This document shows, in pieces, positions 56,369-64,000 of a stretch of 64,000 bases of DNA (positions are counted from its first letter, which is position 1; each line of letters starts with the position of its first letter). The position numbers and the translations under genes are program-made. The notes beneath the pieces are model-generated. The model saw only the letters and a program-made list of their open reading frames with translations, did not search any database and had not been told where the DNA came from. This DNA comes from Burkholderia plantarii (GTDB lineage Bacteria > Pseudomonadota > Gammaproteobacteria > Burkholderiales > Burkholderiaceae). The DNA lies in contig NZ_CP007212.1 of assembly GCF_001411805.1 (NCBI RefSeq), positions 124,001 to 188,000 on the forward strand. Reading direction: 5' to 3'.

Positions 56369-58737
56369 GCTTCTCCGGTGAGGGCGGCCTCGGCGGCCGT
56401 GGAATCGGCGGCGGCGCCGACGGCGGCGCGCTCGGGCACCGTGAACGAGGCCGGCGCCTCGTCGGCGCACCAGCGCCGCCAGGCCATCCGGAACGCGTCG
56501 GACACCGCGTTGGCGATGCGCTCGGGCTGGAAGCCCGGCGACTGCCGGCAGCGCTCGCGCAGGCCGCGGCGCACGTCGGCGAGCCCTTCCAGGTCGTTGG
56601 CGAGCGCGATGCCGCGGGCGACGAAATCGTCGGCGCTGTCGGCCACGAACTGCTCGAGTCCGACCGACGACATCCAGACCGCGCCGGCGCGGCTCGCCAG
56701 CGTGTCGCCGCGGATCGTCAGGGTCGGCACGCCCATCCAGAGCGCGTTGAGCGCGGTGGTCGAGCCGGTGTACGGGAACGTGTCGAGGCAGAGGTCCACG
56801 TGATGGTGCTGCTGCAGGTAGACGGCGGCGGGCGCGCGCGGCTGCAGGTCGAGCCGCTGGTGCGCGATGCCCTCGGCCGTGAACCATTCGAGCAGCATGT
56901 CCACGCCGCCCACGCGCGGGATCGAGCCGATCCGCATGCGCGAGTTCGGCACCGCGTGCAGGATCCGCGCCCACTCGGCGATCACCTCGCGGCGCAGCTT
57001 GTTCAGGCGGTTGAAGCTGCCGAACGTCACGAAGCCGTTGTGCAGCGCGGGCAGCAGGTTGACGGGCGGCGCGTTGTCGACCGGCTTGAAGGTGCCGCCC
57101 GCCGGCAGATGGATGATCTTCTCGGTGTACTGGCGCTCCATCTCGCCGAACGGCACGCCGAAGCGGTCCGCGAGGTAGTAGTCCATCGCGTCGAGCCCGG
57201 TCGTGCCGGGATAGCCGATCCAGGTGATCTGCACCGGCGCCGGCTTGCGCGCGAGCGCGGGCAGGCGGTTGCGGCCGGTGTGGTTCGACAGGTCGAGCAC
57301 GATGTCGATGCGGTCGGCGCGGATCCGCTCGACCAGACGGTCGTCGGTCAGGCCCGCCACCTGCAGCCAGCTGTCGGTCCAGCCGCGCATGCGCTCGCTG
57401 ATGCCGTCCTCGGTGGTGTGGTTGTGGTAGACGTGCAGCGACAGCGACGGATCGCGGTGCAGCACTTCCAGGATCGGCATGATGTACGACGCCACCGCGT
57501 GATTGAACAGGTCGCCCGAGATGATGCCGACGCGCAGCTGGCGCTCCGGATCGCGCTTGTTGGCGTGGCGCGGCCAGCGCGAGCGTACCGGCGCCTCGTG
57601 AATGTCGGCGAAGCGACGGTGCTCGGCGAAGATCGCCTCGCTGTCGAGCTGCGGATCATGGGTCAGGCAGAACAGCAGGTTGCTGTGCATCGCGGCGTCG
57701 CGCGGCGTGAGCTCGTGCGCGCGACGGAACGCCCGTTCGGCCTCCAGCGTGGCGCCCAGTTCGCTCAGCGCCACGCCGAGCGAGCCGTACATCTGCTGCG
57801 AGTCGGGCGCGAGTTCGATCGAGCGGTTGCCGGCCGCGATCGCCTCGGTGCTGCGGCCCTGCGCGAGCAGCGTCATGTTCAGCACGCGCCATGCCTCGGC
57901 GTAGCGGTCGTCCACCGAGATCGCGCGGCGCGCTTCGCGCTCCGAATCGGCGAGCCGGTTGGCCAGGCGCAGCACGTCCGCGTAGAGCGTGCCGAGCACC
58001 ACGTCGGCCGGATCGAGCGCGGTGGCGCGCGCCAGCGGCTCGGCCGCGGCCAGGTACTGGCCGTCCTTGTGCAGCGCGTTGCTGAGCGATTTCCAGGCGT
58101 AGCCGCTCGCCGGGTAGCGCTGTGTCATGGTGCGCGCGTGCTTGACGGCCTCGGCGTAGCGGCCCTTGTTGTAGAGCGCGGTGAAGCGCGACGCGTCCTG
58201 CTGGGTCGGCCGCCGCCCGAGGGCGCCGCGCGTGTCCGCGTTGACCGGCGCCTCGGGCGCGGCGGGCGCCTGCGTGACCGTCACCGCATGGCCCGCGGCG
58301 GCGGTGACGGCCGCCGCGGCGCGGCCTTCCGCCGAAATCGACAGGCGCTGGATCAGGCCGTCGAGCGCCGGGCCGTGGATGCCGCGCTGCTGGCACATGC
58401 CGATCATCGCCCAGGCGGCGGCCACGCGGCCCGCCTCGATCTGCGCGTTGATGTAGGCGACCCAGAACTGGCCGTTGTTCGGGTCGATGCCCAACGCGGC
58501 CTCGAAATGCGGCAGCGCCGCCTCCGGGTTGCCGGTCTGCACGTGCAGCACCGCCAGGTTGTAACGCGCGTCCACATAGTTCGGCCGGGCCGTGGCGATC
58601 ACCTCGTACATGGCCTGGGCGTCGGCGAGCTCGCCCTTGTGATGGCAGGCGAGCGCGCTCTGCATCACGAGCGCGATGTCCGCGTCGAGCTGCTGCGGAT
58701 CGGGCACGGGGCCGGCGGTAGGCATCGAATCGGACAT
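56365..58737 (-). CDS. TPR-containing GT41 glycosyltransferase (SPINDLY/OGT-like)
   Basis: A 790-aa cytoplasmic protein. TPR helices occupy about residues 15-135 and 190-375. The C-terminal half is a GT41 domain: LRVGIISGDLFNHAVASYI, DLSNHTGRNRLPALARKPAP, WIGYPGTTGLDAMDY, GSFNRLNKL and LDTFPYTGSTTALNALWMGV. These bacterial OGT homologues near flagellin genes transfer sugars to Ser/Thr of flagellin. It is the first gene of the eight-gene cluster; a weak -10-like GATAAT (plus-strand 58772-58777) lies upstream. A terminator separates it from fliT. Confidence 0.92.
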   Translation of the reverse strand: MSDSMPTAGPVPDPQQLDADIALVMQSALACHHKGELADAQAMYEVIATARPNYVDARYNLAVLHVQTGNPEAALPHFEAALGIDPNNGQFWVAYINAQIEAGRVAAAWAMIGMCQQRGIHGPALDGLIQRLSISAEGRAAAAVTAAAGHAVTVTQAPAAPEAPVNADTRGALGRRPTQQDASRFTALYNKGRYAEAVKHARTMTQRYPASGYAWKSLSNALHKDGQYLAAAEPLARATALDPADVVLGTLYADVLRLANRLADSEREARRAISVDDRYAEAWRVLNMTLLAQGRSTEAIAAGNRSIELAPDSQQMYGSLGVALSELGATLEAERAFRRAHELTPRDAAMHSNLLFCLTHDPQLDSEAIFAEHRRFADIHEAPVRSRWPRHANKRDPERQLRVGIISGDLFNHAVASYIMPILEVLHRDPSLSLHVYHNHTTEDGISERMRGWTDSWLQVAGLTDDRLVERIRADRIDIVLDLSNHTGRNRLPALARKPAPVQITWIGYPGTTGLDAMDYYLADRFGVPFGEMERQYTEKIIHLPAGGTFKPVDNAPPVNLLPALHNGFVTFGSFNRLNKLRREVIAEWARILHAVPNSRMRIGSIPRVGGVDMLLEWFTAEGIAHQRLDLQPRAPAAVYLQQHHHVDLCLDTFPYTGSTTALNALWMGVPTLTIRGDTLASRAGAVWMSSVGLEQFVADSADDFVARGIALANDLEGLADVRRGLRERCRQSPGFQPERIANAVSDAFRMAWRRWCADEAPASFTVPERAAVGAAADSTAAEAALTGEA

Positions 58738-58948
58738 GGCGTAAATCGGACGGGAATAGCGAATGGTAGAAATTATCCGGCCGTCCGGCGTGCGACGAAG
58801 CCCGGAACTGACCGGTAAACCGCCGTCAATTTCGCGGATCTACGCGGCCCGCGCGGCGGCGACGAGGGGCGGACCGGGCCGGCGTCTCCGGGATTTCCCG
58901 CGGGTGGCTCCGGCTGGGACGGCCAGGCCCGCTCGCGCGCCTGGCGAC

Positions 58949-58976
58949 GAAAAAAAAGCCCGCGGGGCGGGCTTCG
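58949..58976 (-). terminator. Intrinsic terminator after fliT
   Basis: Read leftward, AAGCCCGC, loop CCC, GCGGGCTT then a run of eight T. A strong terminator between fliT and the glycosyltransferase gene, so the glycan cluster needs its own promoter within 58738-58948. Confidence 0.85.
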
Positions 58977-59031
58977 AGGTGAACGAGCACGCGCTCATGC
59001 GCGTGAATTGTGATTATTCGGGGCGCACCGC

Positions 59032-59340
59032 TCAGTAGCCGAGCGAGGTGGCGGCCTGGCTGTACTGCCGTGCCGCGTGGATCCGTTCGCTCGCCGCGCG
59101 GTACTCGCGCTGCAGTTCGTCGCGCGCCAGGGCCGATTCGGCGATCGCCGCCGCGTCGAGCGCCTGGATCTCGCGGATCATCAGCAGGCTTTCCGGCGTC
59201 TGTTCCGCTTCGATCGACATCAGGTAGGGCGAGCGCGCGGCCACCAGCCGCTCGACGCCCGCCCAGTCGGCGAGCCGCACGGCCCGCTCGATGTCGTGCG
59301 TCATCGCCAGCACCTGGCTCACGAGGGTTTGCTGATCCAT
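59032..59340 (-). CDS. fliT: FliT-like flagellar chaperone
   Basis: A 102-aa, almost entirely helical protein (VSQVLAMTHDIERAVRLADW, then VERLVAARSPYLMSIEAE). It follows fliD by 21 bases, where FliT, the export chaperone of the filament cap protein and regulator of FlhDC, is expected. Sequence conservation in FliT is low, so the call leans on size, helix content and position. Confidence 0.78.
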   Translation of the reverse strand: MDQQTLVSQVLAMTHDIERAVRLADWAGVERLVAARSPYLMSIEAEQTPESLLMIREIQALDAAAIAESALARDELQREYRAASERIHAARQYSQAATSLGY

Positions 59341-59361
59341 GTCCGTCTCTCCCCGGGCCGC

Positions 59362-60924
59362 TTACTTGTTGGTGGCGAGTGCGCCGGCGCTGTTGGTGCC
59401 GCCGAACAGCTGGGTCAGGTAGTTCTGGTTGGTCGTCATTTCGGCCAGTACCGTGTTCAGTTGAGTGAACTGCGTGTTGTACTGCGTGGTCAGCGTCTGC
59501 GCGTAGGCGGACAGCGCCGTCTGCTGGGTGCTCAGGCTCGCCAGCGTCGAGGTGACCGAGTTCTCGCTCTGCGTGAGCACGCCCTTGTCGGACGTGATCG
59601 ACGTGATCGCGGTGTTCATCTGCGCGCCGATGCCGTTGGTGCTGTTGAACAGCGCCGCGGTCGCGCCCGGGTTGCTCGTCAGCGCCGTGGTCAGCGTCGT
59701 CTGGTTGATCACCAGGTCGCCCGCCGTCGCGCCGTCGGTGCCGTCCGACACCGTGATGCCGAGCGAATTCAGCGTGGCCGTCACACCGTTGCTGGTGACC
59801 GAGCCGCCGAGGATCGCCGACAGCTGCGACTGGATCGAGTTGAGCGCCGAGTCGCCGAACAGCGCGCCGACCGTGGGCTTGTTGCTGCCGGCGGTGGTGC
59901 TGTACGAGCCGACCGTCTGCATTGCCGTGACGAGCGCGTTGTAGTTCTGCACGAAGGTCGTGATCGCGGCCGACTGCTTGGTGGTGTCGGCGGCGATGGT
60001 CAGCGTCTGCTTGGTGGCCGGCGTGGTGGTCGAGACCGCCGCCTGCGTGAGGTTCAGCGTGACGCCGGCGATCGCCGAGGTCACCGTGTTGGTCGAGCTC
60101 GAGTTCGCGATGCCGCCGACCGTGAATTGCGCGTCCTGCGCGGCGGTCGATTGGGTCCACGAGGTGGCGGCCGTGGTGCCGGCCGAGACGATCGTCGACT
60201 GGCCGCCGGTGGTGCTCGGGGTGGAGGTGACGCCGAGCTCCGACAGACCGGTGTCGGTGGTGGCGTTGACGCTCACGTTGATGGTGTTGGCCGCGCCGCT
60301 GTTCGTCGAGCTCAGCACCAGATGGGCGCCATCGGCGCCGTTGACGATGGTCGCCGTCACGCCGGGGTTGTCGCTCGCGTTGTTGATGGCGTCCTTGATG
60401 CCGGCCAGCGTGTTGTTGTTCGAGTTGATGCTGACCGTCGACGACTTGCCGTTGACGGTCAGCGTCATGGTGCCGGTGCCGAGCTGCGTGCTCGCGCCGA
60501 ACGCCGGCGACGACAGCGATTGCGACTGGGCGATCTGGGTCACGCCGATCTGGTAGGTGCCGGCCACGGCGCCGGCGCCGGCCGACGCGGTCAGGCCGCT
60601 GCCCGAGGCGGTGGCCGTGAAGGTCTGGGCGAAGGTGCCGTCCGAGAGCGTCGCGAGCGACGACTGCAGCGTCGTCAGCGCGGTCTGCAGCGCCGTGTAG
60701 GCCTGCGACTTGTTCTGGTTCAGGGCGATCGCGGTGGACAGCAGGGACGCCTGCGCGGCCGTCTTCGAATTGACCAGCGCGGTGACGAGCGTGTTGACGT
60801 CCATGCCGGTGTTGCCCGTCGAGCCGCTGATGATCGATTGCGCGGCTTCCTGCAGCGCGGTGCTGCTGGACAGCTGGTTGTTGCTGGTCTGGGACGAGAG
60901 AATGCTGCTCGAGATCGTGGACAT
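59362..60924 (-). CDS. fliD: Flagellar filament cap protein FliD
   Basis: A 520-aa filament cap (hook-associated protein 2) that guides flagellin polymerisation at the tip. The start at 60924 (STISSSILSSQTSNN) is preferred over a Met 13 codons upstream. The N-terminal D0/D1 helix carries GMDVNTLVTALVNSKTAAQ, the middle is Thr/Ser/Gly-rich, and the C-terminal coiled coil ends YLTQLFGGTNSAGALATNK with QYNTQFTQLNTVLAEM before it, as in FliD. It lies between fliC and fliT. Confidence 0.95.
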   Translation of the reverse strand: MSTISSSILSSQTSNNQLSSSTALQEAAQSIISGSTGNTGMDVNTLVTALVNSKTAAQASLLSTAIALNQNKSQAYTALQTALTTLQSSLATLSDGTFAQTFTATASGSGLTASAGAGAVAGTYQIGVTQIAQSQSLSSPAFGASTQLGTGTMTLTVNGKSSTVSINSNNNTLAGIKDAINNASDNPGVTATIVNGADGAHLVLSSTNSGAANTINVSVNATTDTGLSELGVTSTPSTTGGQSTIVSAGTTAATSWTQSTAAQDAQFTVGGIANSSSTNTVTSAIAGVTLNLTQAAVSTTTPATKQTLTIAADTTKQSAAITTFVQNYNALVTAMQTVGSYSTTAGSNKPTVGALFGDSALNSIQSQLSAILGGSVTSNGVTATLNSLGITVSDGTDGATAGDLVINQTTLTTALTSNPGATAALFNSTNGIGAQMNTAITSITSDKGVLTQSENSVTSTLASLSTQQTALSAYAQTLTTQYNTQFTQLNTVLAEMTTNQNYLTQLFGGTNSAGALATNK

Positions 60925-61063
60925 CGCGTAGCTCCGTTGGGGCGCCATCGACGGCGCAGACAATTCAGTTGCGGATCGTGGCGGATCCTACGGCAAACCG
61001 CGAGAAAACGGTACGACGAAAAGGCGGCTGTTGCAGCGCCAATTCCGGAAACGGGGGGGCTGA

Positions 61064-61109
61064 AAACAAAAAGCGCGCGACGGCCACGAGGAAGGTTGCA
61101 CCGTCGCAC
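61064..61109 (-). terminator. Probable intrinsic terminator after fliC
   Basis: Read leftward, GTGCGACGG pairs with CCGTCGCGC (one G-T) around a 17-base loop, followed by GCTTTTTGTTTTC. A second GC-rich hairpin (61113-61138) sits between it and fliC but lacks a T-tract. Confidence 0.55.
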
Positions 61110-61160
61110 GAACGGGCCGCCCATGATGGCGCGGCCCGGGTTTTCAAAGCGCTACGGCGA

Positions 61161-62315
61161 TTACTGCAGGAGCTTCAGAACTTGCTGCGGCAGCGAGTTG
61201 GCTTGCGCCAGCACCGAGATACCGGCTTGTTGCAGCACTTGAGCCTTGCTCAGGTTCGCGGTTTCCTGCGCGAAGTCGGCGCTCTGGATTTGCGACTGAG
61301 CCGACGACAGGTTCGTCGAGTTGGCTTGCTGCGTTTGCGCGATGGCCTGCAGTCGGTTCTGGGTTGCACCGAGCGTTGCCTGCAGGTTGTTGACGGTGGT
61401 CAGCGCGTTGGCGATCGAGACGATGGCCTGGTTGGCGCTCGTTGCGTCGCTGATGCTCACGTTCGACACGGTCGGCGGCGCGTTGACGGCGTTGATCTGC
61501 GAGATCATGTTGGCGGCGGCGCTGGCCTGTGCCGTCGTCATGCCGCTGGTTGCGCCGGTCGACAGCGTCAGGTTCGTGACTGCCGTGCCCGTGCCTGCCG
61601 ACGTGCCCGTCGTGAAGATCGCACCGACTGCCGTCGTGCTCAGGGCCTGACCGTTCTGGTCCGTGAACGTGAAGCCGCCCTTGCCGTCCGACAGCACGTT
61701 GACCGACGTGATGGCCGGTTGGGCCGCCGTCGTGGCCGCGCCGTTCGCGTCGAGGCTCAGGTTCTGGATCGTGCCGACGTTCGTGCCCGATTGCACCAGA
61801 CCGCCACCGATCTTGGCCGCCGACAGGCTTTGGCTCAGGTCGAGGCTGACCGTCTGGCCGACGTTCGCGCCGATCTGGAACGTGACGATGCCGGCCGAAC
61901 CGTCGAGCAGGTTCTTGCCGTTGAAGTTCGTCTGCGAAGCGATACGGTTCACTTCCTGGATCTGCTGCGCCACTTCCTTCTCGGCAGCGGCCTGGTCGCT
62001 CGACGACAGCGTGCCCGTGGCGGCTTCCGTTGCCAGCGTGCTGATACGCTGCAGGCTGGTCGTCAGCGACGACAGCTGGCTCGACGTCGTCTGGATCAGC
62101 GAGACGGCGTCGTTGGTGTTCTGCACGCCCTGGTTCAGGCCGTTGATCTGCGTTTGCATACGCGTTGCAATCGCCAGACCTGCTGCATCGTCAGCCGCGC
62201 TGTTGATGCGGTTGCCCGACGACAGACGCGTGATGGCTTGCGACAGTGCGCTCTGCGAGCCGTTCAGGTTCTGCTGAGCGACCAGCGAGTTGACATTAGT
62301 ATTAATACCGAGCAT
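61161..62315 (-). CDS. fliC: Flagellin
   Basis: A 384-aa flagellin, the filament subunit. Conserved ends are intact: LGINTNVNSLVAQQNLNGSQ, LSSGNRINSAADDAAGLAIA and, at the C-terminus, SRIQSADFAQETANL-type ISSAQSQIQSADFA, then QQAGISVLAQANSLPQQVL. The central region (about 170-290) is the surface-exposed, Thr/Ser/Ala-rich part and holds most candidate O-glycosylation sites for the adjacent GT41 enzyme. An AGGAG site precedes the ATG and a sigma-28-like promoter lies at 62361-62386. Confidence 0.97.
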   Translation of the reverse strand: MLGINTNVNSLVAQQNLNGSQSALSQAITRLSSGNRINSAADDAAGLAIATRMQTQINGLNQGVQNTNDAVSLIQTTSSQLSSLTTSLQRISTLATEAATGTLSSSDQAAAEKEVAQQIQEVNRIASQTNFNGKNLLDGSAGIVTFQIGANVGQTVSLDLSQSLSAAKIGGGLVQSGTNVGTIQNLSLDANGAATTAAQPAITSVNVLSDGKGGFTFTDQNGQALSTTAVGAIFTTGTSAGTGTAVTNLTLSTGATSGMTTAQASAAANMISQINAVNAPPTVSNVSISDATSANQAIVSIANALTTVNNLQATLGATQNRLQAIAQTQQANSTNLSSAQSQIQSADFAQETANLSKAQVLQQAGISVLAQANSLPQQVLKLLQ

Positions 62316-62360
62316 GGAAATTCTCCTAAGTGAGCCGAGACCTTTGACAAGCCAACATTG

Positions 62361-62386
62361 GCATCGGCGGACGCACTCGTTCTTTG
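62361..62386 (-). promoter_or_regulatory. Sigma-28 (FliA)-like promoter of fliC
   Basis: Read leftward, CAAAG (62382-62386) and GCCGATGC (62361-62368) match the FliA elements TAAAG and GCCGATAA with a spacer about one base shorter than the E. coli optimum. It is about 45 bases before the fliC start, giving a short leader with AGGAG at 62323-62328. Confidence 0.55.
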
Positions 62387-62908
62387 CTGGCCGCCTCAGA
62401 GCAGGATTTCGGCGGCCCGAAAAAAAACTTGAGGGATAGTTTCGATTCGTCCCGACTTTTTAATCTCGCGTCGGTCGCGAATCGCGCTTCGCCCCGTGGC
62501 CGACGCAAAGTGCTGTCGGTTGCGGGATTGCACGCGGATGACTCCGCCCACAGATGGATTTCGGCAGCGGCGGCCAAGACTGAAGGACGGGAGATACCCG
62601 GGACGACACGAATGTGTGGATACGACAGGGAGGCGGTAAACCTCTGGCAGTCCGAATGTTTACCTGCTAACATGGCGGGCTGAATTGAGATTTCTGCAAG
62701 CGGTGCCCGTTTTCGGCATGTCCTGCTGGCAGTCAAACGCGGCGCCTGGTGTGGGTTGCCGGGCGTTTCGCGGTGCATTCCGCCTCTCTTTTCCGGCCTC
62801 CGAGGCCACCAAGCCGCTCGTTTCGCCTGTTTGTGGAAACGCCCGGAAGGCCGGTGCGTGGCGCTTGGCCGCTACGTTTTTGACCGTATCAAGCAATTTG
62901 GGAACGAC
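62387..62908. other. Intergenic region between divergent fliC and rpsU
   Basis: About 520 bases with no supported gene. It includes an A-rich patch at 62421-62430 on the fliC side, which could be an upstream promoter element. A clear sigma-70 promoter for rpsU was not identified. Confidence 0.4.
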
Positions 62909-63121
62909 ATGACGACGATTCTTCTGAAGGAAAACGAGCCGTTCGAAGTAGCGATTCGCCGCTTTCGCCGCGCGATCGAAAAGAACGGCCTGATCGCTGA
63001 ACTGCGTGAGCGCCAGTCCTACGAAAAGCCGACGGCTGTTCGCAAGCGCAAGAAGGCTGCCGCAGTCAAGCGCCTGCACAAGCGCCTGCGCAGCCAGATG
63101 CTGCCGAAGAAGCTCCACTAA
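62909..63121 (+). CDS. rpsU: 30S ribosomal protein S21
   Basis: A 70-aa, highly basic ribosomal protein ([20 protein letters not shown], then [20 protein letters not shown]), the full usual length. ATG 62909 starts exactly at the conserved N-terminus. S21 helps 30S subunits engage mRNA. It is followed by a strong terminator. Beta-proteobacteria often have more than one rpsU copy; whether this is the only one cannot be told here. Confidence 0.97.
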   Translation: MTTILLKENEPFEVAIRRFRRAIEKNGLIAELRERQSYEKPTAVRKRKKAAAVKRLHKRLRSQMLPKKLH

Positions 63122-63142
63122 GCTTCCACGGTTCGCAACAGG

Positions 63143-63186
63143 ACGGCGGTGCCGCCTCGCAAGAGGTGGCGCCGCCGTTTTGCTTT
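63143..63186 (+). terminator. Intrinsic terminator after rpsU
   Basis: A 16-bp stem with two imperfect pairs, ACGGCGGTGCCGCCTC and GAGGTGGCGCCGCCGT, loop GCAA, followed by TTTTGCTTTT. It lies about 20 bases after the rpsU stop. Confidence 0.85.
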
Positions 63187-63303
63187 TGGGGGCCGGGATC
63201 GGGTTTGCCCGGGATCGTCGTTTGCCGGCTGCCCTGGAGCCGGCAGCATGGCTGCGCCGCTTCGTGGCGACGTGCATGCTCAGGCCGTGGTGGGGTTTTT
63301 TTT

Positions 63304-64000
63304 CTACTTCGCGGCGGGCCGTTTGGTGGCCGGCTTCGCGGCCGGCTTCTTGGCCGGCTTGGCGGTTGCGGCCGGCTTGGCGGCGGCCTCGGTGGCCGCG
63401 TGTTTCGTCGATGGCGCCGCGTCGATCGTCGATTTGGCCGCGTTTTCTGCCTCGACGTTAGCCGCCGCCGCGCAGGCGGCCCGGCAGGGGCAGTCGAATT
63501 CATGGTCGTTGACCATGCCGATCGCCTGCATCAGCGCGTAGCAGATCGTCGAGCCGACGAATTTGCAGCCGTAGCGCTTGAGCGCCTTGCTGAGCGCGTC
63601 GGAGGTCCCGGTCGAGGCCGGCGCGTCGCGATACGAACGCCAGCCGTTCTGCACCGGCGAGTCGCCGACGAACGACCACAGGAACGCGGCGAGCGAGCCG
63701 TGTTCCGCGCGGATGCGCTGGACCGCGCGCGCGTTCGCGATCGTCGATTCGATCTTCAGGCGGTTGCGCACGATGCCGGGGTCCTGCATCAGCGCCTCGA
63801 CCTGGGCCGGCGTGAAGCGGGCGACCGCGTCGGCGTCGAAGTTCGCGAACGCGGCGCGATAGTTCTCGCGCTTGTTCAGGATCGTCGACCACGACAGGCC
63901 GGCCTGCGCGCCCTCGAGGATCAGCATTTCGAACAGGTAACGATCGTCGCGCGACGGGCGTCCCCATTCGGTGTCGTGATAATGCGCGTCGGCCTCGGTG
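63304..64000 (-). CDS. tag: DNA-3-methyladenine glycosylase I with Ala/Lys/Pro tail (5' end outside window)
   Basis: Base-excision repair enzyme removing 3-methyladenine. The frame is open to the right edge and begins with ADAHYHDTEWGRPSRDDRYLF, the Tag signature, so the true start lies beyond 64000. EGAQAGLSWSTILNKRENYR carries the catalytic-pocket residues. GCKFVGSTICYALMQAIGMVNDH and CPCR (zinc-binding Cys/His with DHEFDCPC) are conserved. After about residue 185 a 50-residue tail of Ala, Lys, Pro and Thr (AAAKPAATAKPAKKPAAKP) replaces the usual C-terminus and resembles histone H1-like DNA-binding tails. Confidence 0.93.
   Translation of the reverse strand, partial: TEADAHYHDTEWGRPSRDDRYLFEMLILEGAQAGLSWSTILNKRENYRAAFANFDADAVARFTPAQVEALMQDPGIVRNRLKIESTIANARAVQRIRAEHGSLAAFLWSFVGDSPVQNGWRSYRDAPASTGTSDALSKALKRYGCKFVGSTICYALMQAIGMVNDHEFDCPCRAACAAAANVEAENAAKSTIDAAPSTKHAATEAAAKPAATAKPAKKPAAKPATKRPAAK

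Noticed and set aside
61113..61138. Main fliC terminator at CGGGCCGC/GCGGCCCG
   Set aside because: Good stem but followed by TTCGTGC with no T run; the hairpin at 61064-61109 has the T-tract.

Overview
This 64 kb window looks like chromosomal DNA of a Burkholderia sensu stricto species, perhaps close to the plant-associated gladioli/glumae group. That is an inference from the very high GC content with strongly GC-biased third codon positions, a cable-pilus-type fimbrial operon, the flagellin/FliD/FliT set next to rpsU, and the overall gene repertoire. I could not run any search, so the species remains open.

Layout. 1-3 kb: the 3' part of rep helicase, a di-haem cytochrome c5-type protein and tRNA-Arg(CCG). 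3.3-7.2 kb: an accessory patch with a 967-aa protein built from ChW-type repeats, a ricin-B-like domain and a possible TULIP/P47-like C-terminus, followed by a frameshifted orphan gene. 7.4-13.3 kb: a five-gene leftward catabolic operon (dctP, fused dctQM, lacI-type regulator, hydroxyacid dehydrogenase, amidohydrolase) behind a 29-bp palindrome that overlaps the likely promoter. 13.6-18.9 kb: an alpha-class (CFA/I, cable-pilus) fimbrial operon in the order chaperone, pilin, usher, tip protein. 19.7-26.9 kb: one 2391-aa secreted multimodular glycoside hydrolase (GH2-like front, Ig-like and discoidin modules, GH64-like end), preceded by two PurR/LacI-like operators. 27.0-39.1 kb: a tightly overlapping ten-gene type II secretion/type IV pilus hybrid operon with PilM/N/O/P-like parts, a TPR-secretin-cohesin outer-membrane channel and several pseudopilins.

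39.2-49.9 kb is a mixed region: mug-type glycosylase, a decayed toxin-antitoxin pair, a chemoreceptor, an AraC regulator divergent from a carboxymuconolactone-decarboxylase-family protein, a nitrilase divergent from a LysR regulator, a 23-copy 13-bp minisatellite, a secreted phosphoesterase and a LysE-family exporter.

50.3-58.7 kb: an eight-gene leftward cluster that reads as a glycan assembly line: GT41 (SPINDLY/OGT-like) glycosyltransferase, VioA-like sugar aminotransferase, KAS III, acyl carrier protein, second KAS III, SDR reductase, NeuD/PglD/VioB-like acyltransferase and a Rieske oxygenase. It lies directly beyond fliC-fliD-fliT (59.0-62.3 kb). The most economical reading is a flagellin glycosylation island that builds a viosamine-like 4-amino sugar, N-acylates it with a tailored short acyl chain and attaches it to flagellin. 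The paired KAS III enzymes and the Rieske oxygenase suggest an unusual acyl group. The window closes with rpsU and the 3' part of tag, whose product carries a histone-like Ala/Lys/Pro tail.
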